DNA of 64,000 nt from contig JAVDOI010000003.1 of the NCBI GenBank assembly GCA_032191485.1, positions 10,044,986-10,108,985 of the forward strand, read 5' to 3'. Source of the DNA: Leptoclinus maculatus (lineage: Eukaryota; Chordata; Actinopteri; Perciformes; Stichaeidae). Under the pieces are notes generated by a model. The model saw nothing but the letters and a program-made list of their open reading frames with translations. It did no database searches and was not told the DNA's origin. Made by a program: the position numbers and the translations under genes. How positions within the stretch are numbered: the first letter of the stretch is position 1; the number at the start of each line of letters is the position of its first letter. This document shows positions 52,506-64,000 of this stretch, piece after piece.

Positions 52506-55500
52506 TGTCCAAAGCTTTCCCCTCCTACTGCCCTGCCATATTTGTCCTTATAAGCGACTATCCTTCACCCCCCCCCCACCCTTCCTCTATTCTCTTGTGC
52601 CTCGTTTTTATGGGTCTGAGTCAGGGTCCCGGGGTTTGTTGGGTTTGTTTACTGCTGGGTAGTTTGGGCTTTTTAGGAGGGGGAGGGGTAATTACAATGG
52701 TGGGGAAAACAAACAGAGGATGGAGCGAAATGGGACTTGGCCCATGGTCACATGGGAGCTATTTATTCATTATTGGTCCAATGGGAACCTTTGTTTTCTT
52801 TGCTTTAGGATGTTTAGATGGGGAGGTGCAGACAGAAAATATATTGTGAACCGGGAAATCTGCTGATTCATTTGGGGGCAATGTTGTAAGATGTAGTTAA
52901 TATGAAGTACAACCATGTAGTTTTTGGCTTGTTGTGTCCATTTCTAAAAACAGATCAGTGTGCAGCAGAAGTGGAGTTGCACAGGCGTCTGCAGAGTTCG
53001 GTGCACTACTGTCGGCTTGACTTTGCTTCTCCCCTCCTTTTTGCTCTCTCTCTCTCTCTTTTTCTCTCAGACTACCTCCATGAACTCAGGCTGAACTGTC
53101 CCGTACTGCCGAGGTTTTATGATCTACATATCATGGTCAGTCACCCCAAACCAGCGCTGGTTGGCAGAGTGGCGTCGAGCGGTTAGCAACACAAGACAAA
53201 CTATCCAGATACCATCTTGAACTCTTGAACTTATCGCTGATGTAAAGCGAGAAAGAGGGCAATCAGTCTCACTCCGTCTCTTTAAATCTGTCTTTATATC
53301 TCTCTTCTTGTCTTTCAAGCTCATGGCAGTCAAACTTGGCGGTGAATTTCCTAGCATAGCCAAATGTCTATGTTGTTACTATGATGTTTCGTTGCAAACA
53401 ATCACCTCTCATCATGGTTGTTTTTATGAGTTTGAGCAACGAGTGTCTGGACATCGTCTTATCCACTCCAGCCTAGCGTAGTTTTCCCCAGGGGGAGGGC
53501 AGGGGAGATGGGGGAAGGGAAGTTGGCAATCCCCTGCTCTCACGCACCCCCTAGATTAGAACATTAGAAATCACAAGTAGGGAACAAGACAGAAATACCC
53601 TCGGTGCCTACAGCCCCTCCTCCATTTGTGACCCCGGGGTCATCGGCTTGGTAGCGACCTCTGCAAACCCACAGCTCGACACACACGGGGATCAGCTGGT
53701 GGTTTCAGTGGAGTTGTACAGAGGTGTAAAACAATATGAACAAGAAAAATACAGCATTGAGCGAGTTCAATTTGACATGGAACGGTGAATCATCTAAACA
53801 AAAGGACTCTGGTTGTTCTTTAAAAATACGACCTAATAGATGTGAAAGTCTGATTTTGTTACGTTATTTTCTCAAGCATTAAGCACAGGTCTGAGTTCAA
53901 ACAGGAGCTCCATATGACAATACATATGAAAGTCAGATTTTAGTTGATTTCTAGCAGTTTGTTATAACATGTAACCATCTAGTAATTGCGCATAGTGTAT
54001 TTAATGTCCTACAGACATATATCTCTTTCTATTCCCTATTTCTCTCACAGCACATCGCCTGACTCGCTTATTTGCTGCACAAGCCAACTTAATGTTTGCG
54101 GCACAGGCCGTCATGTGGCAGTGTTTACCAATGGCTGTATTAATTCAGTGTCATGCTGCAGCATTTGAATAATGAAAGCTGCAGCAGCTGGGCCTCTGAG
54201 GGCAAGAAACAAGAGACCTTTTCTCTCACTCTCTGTTTCTGTTTTTGTCCTCTCAACAACTTCTCTCACGTGGTTCTCACACCCCGAAACCTCACGCTTT
54301 CAATCACGCCCATGAGGTTTGAGCATGTCACAATGGCACCAATTCCCTGGAGTCTACAGAGCCAAGTCATGCTCATGCTGCTGCATGGGACAAGGAGGTT
54401 TGTGTTTGAATTAATGCGATAATCAGCACAGAGAATGCTCATTTCATTTCATTTCATGTTGTACAGTATGCACCCTGTGACCTCCTCAGTGTCAACAGTA
54501 AAGGCTTCACATATATGTATATAGAGGCCAAATGCATGGTTTGCTCTAATGTGCCTAAACTTTTGATTTAAGTTTCATGAAGAACCTGATTTGTTTACAT
54601 GTGACACATGGACGGCGTAATGCACAGTAGTAAGCCTGTTTATTAGGAACGCATGACTGTTTGGCAAAGTGTTGACGCCTGAAGGCTGAACTTCTAAGCT
54701 TTATCAATAAAGGGTTAATGACTTGACCTTTAGCGAGTCGCTGAGTAAATCGTGCTTGGAAACCCCCCTCAAAGGGTGGCACTTCATCTGCACAGCTTAG
54801 ATTTGTCCCCCTTCCCCCATTAACTTTCAGTCAACCTACAGCTAACATCTATCTGACTACCTCCCCACTCAGCCTCTTTATCAGCTGCAATGCTACAAAC
54901 ACCTTTAGACTGGTTGGTCCATAAGCCCACCTCAATCCCTCAATGCCCAAAGGCCTCTGAGGATGTGTCAACCAGAGTTCAATCGTATGCTTAAGCTGTG
55001 ATGGTTTACTTATCAAAGCAAGAAGTCAGCGAAAAACAGCTACTGTGTGCTATATGTACGTTATCTCGAGGAATTTGCTCAGCTTTTGAGTACATGAACA
55101 TCTTTCACCAAACGGGAATCAGCAGGGACCTGTTAGATTTGCATTAGTGCAACGCGTCAAAATTAACTTGAGAGGAAATTTCTCGTTACAAAATGCAGCG
55201 GGCATGTCGCAAATTTTGGCGATACTGGCCCCCCCCCAGGACTCAAGAGAGCCGAGCAAGACTTTCTGGAGCAACAGTTTGAGATGGTTGTGATTGCACT
55301 GATGACATGCAAGAGTGTTATGATACCTTTTCTGGTTGAAGTGAACTTGTCCAGCTCAGACGATGCCTCTCCTAATTCATCAGAATTGCTGCTGATAACT
55401 GCAAAAATATTTAGAAGAGAGTGGAACATGCAGAGTATTGATTACAAAAAAATAAGAATTCTGCTTTAGGGTTTGTTTTCTCTTCAAGGTGATCACTGAC

Positions 55501-55808
55501 AAACTTGAGCCAGAGGTGGATTAGTTATATACGGGGTTATTGGTTTGGATTGAAAACCACTGGATCCCCTGAAGCCTCCTGATAGTTTATACTGCAGCCA
55601 TGCCTGACGCTCATCTGACTGCACAAATAAAAGATCAGCAGATTAGATTCAATTCTGATAACGGCTCCATCGTCAGGGTTTGTCTGGCGATTACTGACTT
55701 AACCATGTGCAGTGACCTTTTGCCTAAAGCCTTTTCTTCATTGCCTCTTCAATCAGAGCATCTGCTTAGTTAGTAGAATGACTGTAAAACACATTATGTC
55801 TCTTACTC

Positions 55809-55831
55809 TGTCTCTCTCTCTCTCTCTCTCT
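55809..55831. repeat. (CT)n microsatellite
   Basis: A run of about 11 CT units; simple repeat. Confidence 0.85.
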
Positions 55832-56835
55832 TTCTTTGTTATTCTCTGGTTGCGTCCGACCCTGATCTTGCGGAGTTAAACTAAACAAGCTGATGTCTTC
55901 CTGGCCAGCTATTACTGCTGGAGGAAGCCAGCAGAGGCTCCGGTCTGAGGTAATCACACCACCGGGGTAATTGCACTCTGTAAAACACTAACTGGATGTT
56001 TATGTCCAAGCGCAGAGGGAAGTCATTAATGCCATCTTAATTAAGGGTAATAAAGATATTTTTTTGCCTTTTGGGATGGAGCGACCTTGACATGATCTCT
56101 GACGCTCTGTACGGGCCAATTAAGAGACTCTATCATTTGCTAAACATGTTTTCACGGCTACACACAGCATTAGGTTTCACCCTCACCTCTGTGTCTTGAT
56201 CCTCGGCACGGAGGAAATACGATGATGGGTTTAAGCATACGTGCTTATTCTGGCACATATGCAGGACTGTGTGTGTTTTCTTATGCTGTTTAATCTTTTC
56301 TGTGGCAAACCAAAAAAAACAACCGCACACTCTTCTTGTGACATACTCATTTCACTGTGGCAGCATCCATAAACAACAAAGCGGAGAACAATGAATAATT
56401 CATCAACAGGTCCTCTGTACATTTTTCCCTCTGCACGGTTAAATGATAAATAATTCTGGGCACAATGATAGTGGGAAATGATTAAGCTTGACAAGCATTT
56501 CAAAATAGCTGCTTTAAACCACTGCGGCAGGAAAAACAGCCTGCCAGCATTAGGCCAACTCAGTCATACAGTGACTGTAGCTCCAGTGGCTTAGAAAGAA
56601 TAACACTGGGTCAGAGAGGGAGAGAAGGAGCACACACTGATATGAGTAATGGCAAACAGCTGCTCGGCCCGGCCGCTAAAAATACACACATGTGTGACAG
56701 GTGTGCATGTGTGTGTTGTAAACTGCCGTGTAGCGCAAGCTTCATTTCATAGATGAAATGATTACATTAAATTGATGAGAAAATGTACTGAATAAGCACA
56801 ACTGAGTAAGCAGGAAAGATTGGGAGGCACTATTT

Positions 56836-57690
56836 TACATGAAATATTCAGATCCTATATTTAAGTTAAAGCAGCACTGCCCGAGTGTAAAAATATTCCA
56901 TGTAAACGCCCGGCAATCAAAATCTTACAAAAAGCGTGGAAGTATCATTAAAGCAAAATATATCTAAAGTAAAAGAACTAATTTTAGCATCAAGTTTAAG
57001 ATTTTCAGTCTGTTTTTTGTCTTTGGAAAGTTGACAAAACAATCTCCACTCAACTTACTCACTTCTTCAATTTTGACAAGAAGTCTTAAAAGTGCTCAGA
57101 CCAATGAAGAGATTAGTAAACTAGTTCATGTGCTGTTGGGTATAGTTCAATCTGCATCAACAATACACAAATCTTATGAACTGGTTATATGTGTTGTATG
57201 TTAAAACTTACAAATGCACAATTACACACGTGTATGCTCACTTGATCCTTATCGAGCCACATACACTATATTGAAACACAGGAAACACAGTTAGCAAGGT
57301 GCTAAACTCCCAGGAAGGACAAATTCATATAAATAATGAAGGTTTATAACTTTTAAGAATAAATCGGCTTTGCAAATGTTTTGTATTTAAGTTTTTTTTC
57401 TTGAGCAAGAATACACAAAATGCATCTCGGTGAATAATGCTGAATGTAAACAGTAAATGTTTCTTTCCATGAAAAACTCCACAGGGCACTTTTAATCTGC
57501 AACACAAATAGTAAGTAGAGCTTTTGCATTAAATGTGGTGGAGGAAAAAAATACAATATTTCCCTTTGAAATGTGGTGCAGATAATGGAAATACTCCAGA
57601 CACAAGTACCTCAAAATTGGTCTTCAGTACTTGAGTAAGAGAATGTTTTAATCTTAAATATATTTCCACAGCTGCTACTTCCATCCACAT
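56836..57690 (-). repeat. Diverged percomorph repeat, two recognisable ends
   Basis: The ends resemble a common fish repeat with phrases such as ATTCAGATCCT...AAGTTAAAGCAGC at 56846-56872 and GTGGTGGAGG, AATATTTCCCTTTGAAATGT and ACAAGTACCTCAAAATT at 57535-57620. The centre (about 57000-57530) is not recognisable. The orientation is opposite to the copy at 59280-59577. Confidence 0.55.
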
Positions 57691-58215
57691 CAATGCAGCT
57701 GTAGCTAAAAGCAACAAAAAGAAAAAAAGCAATCTATTTAAATTATTATTATTAATGTCAACTATTAAAATCTTTCTGTTTGGATTGCAGATTCATCTCG
57801 CTGCCGCTCTTTATGTTCAACTCTCGGCGGTAACCCTGTGGATCGGTCCACAGTTCCAGTAACAGGATCTGGAGAGGTAGGGTCTGGACCTCAGGCAGCA
57901 AAAACAATCATCTGGCTTCTACTGGGAGTTAGGAGCAGGCCCCCCGCCAATAATAACAACTCTCTCATCAACTGAGGGAGAGAGAGAGAGCAAAAGAGAG
58001 CAGCGAGGGGGAGGAAAAGTGTTTATCTCTTGTGTGTTGTGTAGGTGGCTGCGAGCGTTTTTCTGCGATGCCTCGCTTGTGGGATCGAACGTCAGAGGGA
58101 CTCATGTGTGACCACAAAGTCGGCCTCCTGACCTTTTGTTCTGTCACATGCACAAACACACATACACAAACTGTCAAACAGCAGAAGCAGCAACAGGAGG
58201 TACCGCTCACTGCCA

Positions 58216-58249
58216 CCACACACACACACTCACTCACTCACTCACTCAC
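58216..58249. repeat. (CA)n-(CTCA)n compound microsatellite
   Basis: A CA run passes into about six CTCA units; simple repeat. Confidence 0.85.
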
Positions 58250-58648
58250 AGCAGTGTATCCATGTAAAATAAAAACTTGTCTTATCTTCTCTTCGGCATG
58301 GGTTTGCATCCTCACACACACCGTCACACAGCTCGGATAGAACAACTGCAAGCTTATCTGTCAGTTGGTATCATAAAAACCATGATAAGGTCAACACATC
58401 ATGCAGGCCATGAAAAGCTATAAACACACATCTAGCTCTGCTAAATGGCTGTAGTGACTGTGCATGTTTCTGGACCGAAACCCCCGCTCCCCTTGTGTCT
58501 TTTTTTCAAATGCAAATTTGTTTGGAAAATTCTTAAGTGGAAATATAAAGACAGAATAACAATGCAAGCACAGAAAAACAAACACAGATGCAAGCCAGAA
58601 AACAAATTTAGTGATATCCTGTTTTCTTTTGAATCCCCTAAATATAAA

Positions 58649-58700
58649 TGTGTGTGTGTGTGTGTGTGCGTGCGTGCGTGCGTGTGTGTGTGTGTGTGTG
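58649..58700. repeat. (TG)n-(TGCG)n compound microsatellite
   Basis: TG units, then three TGCG units, then TG units again. A related GT/GTGC array follows at 58846-58887. Confidence 0.9.
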
Positions 58701-58845
58701 ATTTCAGTCTAACTAAAGGGATTAGGGAGGTCTGTCTTAAATATTCTGTCTGGTTCCCCCTGAGGCCTTCTGGTGAGGACAGATCTCTGCTGGAGACTGA
58801 CTTTGTCTGCATGAATCACAGCGTGGGCGTGTGTGTATGCGATTG

Positions 58846-58887
58846 TTTGTGTGTGCGTGTGTGTGTGCGTGTGTGCGTGTGTGTGTG
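58846..58887. repeat. (GT)n microsatellite with GC interruptions
   Basis: GT units broken by GTGC at three places; simple repeat. Confidence 0.85.
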
Positions 58888-59279
58888 ATCTTGCGTGTTT
58901 ATATGTATCGGATTTTGCTGTCCATCTTATCCCTACTCCCCGGATTCACCCCTCTCTCTTATCATTATTTTCTTCCTGACAACCATCCTCTGCCCAAAAC
59001 ATCACCCGAGGGCTCCCAGCCGAACAGACCTAACCCGATGTCATTTACGCCTGTTATTAAAAAAAAAAAGAAGACTAGCTCTGGTCTTCACTTCTGATTG
59101 GCTGAGTCACATTCAAAGCTGCTGTAAAACACCCCATTAACACACACCTGTGACCACACTACAGCCACCCACACTGGTGCTTATGTGTCATTTAGTGTTC
59201 AGCTACCGTTCAAACTGAAGAACGTTTAAGGCATTTAAAAAAGGATCAGCAAAGGTCCAGGTCTGTTAGCAGCTGGTGG

Positions 59280-59577
59280 AAGTTCAGCTCACTACATAGA
59301 TTTACTCAAGCACTGAACTTAAGTACAAATATGAGTTACTTTAATTGAGTATTTTATTTTCATGCCACCTTACACTCCTTCATTTCAGAGGGAGATGTTG
59401 TACTTCTTACTCCACCACATTCGACAGCTTCAATTACAAATTACTTAACAAAATTCAGATGTTTGCATACAAAACACTTGGAAGTGCTTACGAAATATGA
59501 TGCTCTGTTATAAATTAACAATGGTGCTATTGGTGCTTTTACTTAAGTAAAGGATCTGAATACTTACTCCACCACTG
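59280..59577 (+). repeat. Percomorph-type interspersed repeat
   Basis: The stretch contains TTTCAGAGGGAGATGTTGTAC, TACTCCACCACATTCGACAGC, TTTGCATACAAAACA and, at the end, TTTTACTTAAGTAAAGGATC with TGAATACTTACTCCACCACTG. I recognise these from an abundant non-coding repeat of spiny-rayed fishes. The same family lies inverted at 56836-57690. Confidence 0.7.
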
Positions 59578-61191
59578 TCACTTTTAGTACACAAAGAAAA
59601 CTCACAAGTCACACTCTCCCCCCCGCTGAATACCAACCGGGAGATTTACAGTAAACTGTAAAGAGGGGAGGATTTTTAAATAAACATCTAGTGAACATTT
59701 ACATTCACTGTTTTTGATCAAACTGTCTCAAGGCTCTTTCTCTTGAAGCAATAAACCTCTCGCCCCTGAGAATTACAGCTACTCAAGAACAGCTAATAGT
59801 GGATTTTTCCTCCACTTTGTGTCACCTGATGGCTCTTAGTCTTCCTGAAATCACTTTAAAAATACAACCGCTAATAGCTTTCTGCTTTAAGGGTGGTTGA
59901 GTGAAGAAATCCTGACGCTCCTCGTGTTGAGAAAAGAGAGCATTACTCTGTTTGAGACAAGCTGTGATGTTGGCCACTTGTGGGGATGTCCGGGTTTAAA
60001 AGTTCAGCAGTCAGACAGATGGAGGTTGAACAGGGTGGTGCCGTGAAAAAACCTCTCCGGCCCGAGTAACCCATGTGTGTGTGCGTGGGCCTGAAAATGT
60101 GTGTACGTGCCAACATGTGCATGTCCTTTGCAGAAGGCAAGTGCAAAACGGTTCACTTGCATCTTCCAGCAGCAGACTCTTATCTCCTGTGTGCATCTGC
60201 AAGGTCTGTGACGAGGGGGCAAAGTCTGCGGTTGCTGCTTGCCTTTCACTGCGGAGCAGTCTTTTACAACACCGATCGACTGACCTGAGGTTAACCTATG
60301 AGCTATCAGACACGATGGTGAAGATCACTCGCTTATCGTGACACGTTTTCTCTGCAGAATCAGTAGAGTTTTTTACATGCTACAGACTGAGTCACAGAGT
60401 GTGTTTAACTCGCCGACTCTACCACAGAAACGCTGCACCACAATGTACATCGCAGGTACATTTAATCTATTTGCCAAGTGCCATAGACCTTTAAAAATGT
60501 ATCACAGTCGTCCTACTTTGTGGAAAAACCAGAGGTTGTAAAGACATTTGCGGACCTCAGCTCACATTTGGAACAAGTTAGAGCTTTCCTGTACAACACC
60601 TGGAGTCTGTTTCTGGTTATGTCATGAGTGTCAGGTCACAATGTTCCAGTTAGGTCCACAACTGCTGAGAGGATTTGTCACCACAGCAGGAACACATCCT
60701 GCTGACGGAGGACTCAGAAGAAAAGAGTAGTAGTTTCACTTTACTGTGCCTGTCAAAGAAATCCAGTCCGTCACAGAGGTTTGATATACGATAAAAATAT
60801 AATCAATACAGATTAGGTTAGAAAACGGGCTGACCTAACTTCAGTTGTCCCGAAATACCCCAATCAATAAGACTGGGTCCTAATAGGTTCATGTGGTTCA
60901 AGTGTTGGAATGAGGTGATAAAGCTTGTGTAAGAAGAAAAACAGATAAATTAGCGTGGGTTTTCTTTAACCCGAGCCTCTTGTGATGTGACTGTAAACAC
61001 TGTCAATTGAGCAAAGTGTGCATCTCTTGCAGGTTGTTTTTTTTCTCTTCTTCCAGGGTCTGCCCAGGCTGTTTTGCAGCGGGTGAGTGGCAGCCTCGAC
61101 CCCGCCTGACCCCCCCAGCCAAGCTTCTGCTGATGTCAGCGTCTTGCAGCAGTTTGGAGCGTGTAGTTTTTAAACAAAGCCCCAGTCTCGG

Positions 61192-61208
61192 CCCCCCCGA
61201 GGGGGGCT
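61192..61208. repeat. C7/G7-type hairpin
   Basis: GCCCCCC and GGGGGGC with a CGA loop form a perfect stem in a GC-rich patch; function unknown. Confidence 0.75.
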
Positions 61209-63123
61209 CATCCACTCCGTTCCTTAAAGGGGCCGCGCACCGACTCAACTAGTGTCTGTTTGGATCTTGTTTTCCTCACAACATATGCCTCTGCTTCTCA
61301 TTTCTACATGGCATGGTTGATCCTGTGCACCTAACAGTTGTGTGTCACTACTAAGCGAGAATAATTTGGATGGCTGGATGTCGTGCCAGGATATCCTGCC
61401 AATGCTCTCTTCTTGTCTGAATGAGCTCTCTGTGGAGGAGGAACAGACGGCATTATGAAACCTACTCAAAACATGTCCTCTTATCACCGCTGTCTGTCTT
61501 CTCATCTTAGACACACTTACCCACATCGCATTCATCAGATTTATTGGCCTTTTTTTTTTACGCTACAGAGCCGGAGTTCAGTAAACATTTCACTTATATT
61601 GTCTTATATCTTGCCTATCTTGGCAAGGACATTCTCAAAAACACGATTTTTAATGTCAGTGAGGCAGTTAAGAGATTTAAACAATGCCCTTTCTGTAATT
61701 TACTCCATGATGTGAAACAGACAACAGCCTGCAGGAACGGGCTAATAACCATATCGTGGCTGCATTGCAACAGTTTCACATGTCTCAATAGTGAATGCAA
61801 TACAAATAATCCAGTTTGTGTTTTTGTGTGCATTTGTGGGTTTTTTTTGCATGCTGCACTTCGTGTTTGTGGTCAAACTCACAGTCAGACAACATAAAAC
61901 AGACACACTGTCATGGTAATTCATACCAGATATTAGTGCTTCACATTTTGCAATAAGCCAAATGAGGGATAGGAGACAGTCTGCACAGGAACATAACAGA
62001 ATGAGCGACTGCACAAAGAGGAGATCAGCTTGGTTAGCTCAATGTAAACATCCCATACAAAGCGCCCAATACAATCATGAACTACGCACGCTCACTCCCT
62101 CACAGTGCTGGCACAGTCGTCTGCACCTGACCCAACTTTATTGCCCCTGTGTGCCCTCTTTGGCTGAGCGTGTTGTGTGTGGAGGTTTTGTGTGAACAGC
62201 TGGGTTGAAGACTCCAGGCTCCAGAGCCTGGTCATCTAATATCTCCTGGCTGGCCCTGAGGTCTCCAGTCCTGGGGAAACACCAGCCATAAAGAACCTCT
62301 TATCTGGACGGGGGCCCCTTTATATCGTGCTGCTAATAAAACACCACAGAGACTCTTTGACTGTATTCTAAATCCCTGCCATGTCTTAGATAGCAACTCA
62401 AAAGAGTGAATCATCGAGGCTTTTGCCATCTTAATCTTTCTGATATTTGTATGGCTCAGCCTCTTATTCCTCCAAATGAAGTTACACTTGATGAATCAGT
62501 TGTTAAGCAGACAACTTCTCGATTACACTGGCAACAAAATCAAGGAGTCAATTCTAGCTTTGATAGAGTCAGAGTTATTTCAGACTTTCAAATGCAAACT
62601 GAAGCAGTTGATGTTAACCTACTTAATGCCATTTCAAATCCAATAAGTTAAGGAGCCACCATTTAAGTGTAATGTTACTATTACACAGATCTCTGCGAAC
62701 CACATAAAGAACTGATTATCAAACACTGGCGCCACTGTCTGTGAAGCCACACAACACTGCTGACCATCTCATCATGAGATTCCCATTAGTGTTACATTAG
62801 ACCACTCTGGCTTGGTGCACATGTGTCGTGAAGAGGAGGAGAGTAAGGCAGCAACTCCAGCAGAGATTTAAAGGGATACCTTAAAGTTAAGATTTTCATC
62901 ATATCAAATCCCATTCCTGATCATATATATCATTCAATGTGTTTGCATTCTGTCATTTCCTCTCTACATAGTGACAGGGCTACTGGCGGGGTCCGCCTTT
63001 TCCCACAAACTGTGCATCTACGAACAAGGGGGTTTGCATTTCACACGTTAATCCTCTATGCTCATAGTTGTTTTGTGTGCGCTGTGATCAGATACACCAG
63101 TTTCCTCTTCCTCACTCGTCATT

Positions 63124-63159
63124 GAGTTCCTTTCAAACGTGTCGTTTTGAAAGGAACTC
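63124..63159. repeat. Perfect 14-bp inverted repeat, 8-nt loop
   Basis: GAGTTCCTTTCAAA and TTTGAAAGGAACTC are separated by eight bases. The stem is perfect but far shorter than a microRNA precursor. Confidence 0.85.
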
Positions 63160-64000
63160 TGGGACCCGTTATGATTTAAAAACACACTTGCCTTTACCAT
63201 CAGTAACCACAGGTCTCGCCAAAAATCGCACCAACCTGAACAAAGACAACGTTAGCGACTAGCTGGTGAATAAAGTGGCATATGAAGCAACTTCAGAGCC
63301 ACATATTTTCCACAGGAGTTGATGAAGACAAAAAAAACAGAGCTAAAAGGAGAGTAAATATTGGACTTACGTATACAAAGTCGCCAGAAACACAATTCCA
63401 AATGAGTGCTAATGTTGCTTCATATCTGTCTAAACTTTTTGTTAACACCTTCGCCATGTCATCAGAAACAGTGATACTATTTCACTGTTGTGTTTACAAC
63501 CGATTGTTTCCACTGCCCCCAAGTGTCCAAACACTCAGTTATTACAAGTTAAAAGCCACATATGGAAGCTTACATCTGGGCTCAGTGCAGCCTCGGTTTA
63601 GTTGACCACTGAGTTCCTTCACCGGGGTTTGGGGCAGACGTGCCTTCCACAGCAGTACTTATGGAGTGAGGGGAGTGACAGTTGACCTTGTGGTCTCAGA
63701 CTTGTTTTTCTAGCCTGTAGGCCACTGCTGCCTCATATACAGTACATAACTCTTCCTCTGTCTAGTCTGCCTTTCTTCCTCCGGGCATCTCGCCAGTGCC
63801 TTAAGCCATCTGGATGGACACAGGAAATTACTTGGTCATCCAGACGAATCTCAGTGGAGGCTAGCCGATTGTTTTAGATCCTAATGAGCTGCTTATAAAA
63901 GCGGCACTTCCTGTCTTTCCATCCCACATTTCTACAACCATCCATACCACCAGACAAAATCAAGGAAAAGATGCTCTTTCCCTCTTAAAATGTCTAAAAT

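Larger units (their letters stand above)
59578..64000. other. Intergenic DNA to the right edge
   Basis: No gene is supported. A splice-flanked 26-nt segment is seen at 61057-61082, a C/G hairpin at 61192-61208 and a 14-bp stem hairpin at 63124-63159. A GC-richer patch at 61070-61250 stands out from its AT-richer surroundings. The closing bases (about 63890-64000), with a TATAAAA at 63894-63900, could belong to the start of a gene beyond the window. Confidence 0.4.

Noticed and set aside
52406..52849. 147-residue frame after a CA run
   Set aside because: The first part is the microsatellite and the rest is a Gly/Phe-rich chance frame with no splice support.

Overview
This window is vertebrate nuclear DNA, almost certainly from a teleost and probably a percomorph-type fish. 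The evidence is split genes with GT-AG introns, dense CA/GT microsatellites, long mononucleotide C/G runs, a 5'-truncated L2-clade LINE with a TTGCC-repeat tail, and several interspersed repeats I recognise as common in spiny-rayed fishes. There are no operons, phage or CRISPR features.

Two protein-coding genes can be rebuilt exon by exon. On the minus strand (11661 down to 7602), a 17-coding-exon adhesion GPCR of the ADGRG (GPR56-like) type encodes 755 residues. It has a signal peptide, a cysteine-rich N-terminus, a Thr/Pro mucin-like stalk made of a perfect 30-bp minisatellite, a GAIN region with an intact GPS (cleavage His-Leu/Thr), seven membrane segments and a short Ser/Thr tail. On the plus strand (promoter about 31.6-31.8 kb, coding exons at 34017-34182, 34884-35089 and 39872-39988), the gene is bmf, Bcl-2-modifying factor, a BH3-only death activator of 162 residues. 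It keeps the dynein-light-chain motif, the BH3 helix and the Trp-Trp C-terminal tail. A long 3' UTR probably runs to a poly(A) signal at 44634. The two genes are divergent, about 20 kb apart.

Region by region: 1-7.6 kb, intergenic with no supported gene; 7.6-11.7 kb, adhesion GPCR; 12.0-13.2 kb, repeat relic and L2 LINE; 14.4-17.2 kb, AT-rich satellite-like DNA split by a 1.9-kb insertion with TG...CA ends and a 4-bp target duplication (candidate solo LTR); 17.2-31.4 kb, intergenic, some stretches with the look of conserved non-coding DNA; 31.4-44.7 kb, bmf; 44.7-64 kb, intergenic with microsatellites and two copies of a percomorph repeat.

The most interesting points are the homogenised minisatellite in the receptor stalk, a perfect kappaB-type site next to a CACGTG E-box in the bmf promoter, a compact end of the bmf 3' UTR carrying 8-mer miR-221/222 and miR-25/92 sites plus a Pumilio element, and a foldback element and a 40-bp minisatellite inside that 3' UTR. 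No wholly new biological system was found; all family calls are from reading motifs, not from database searches.
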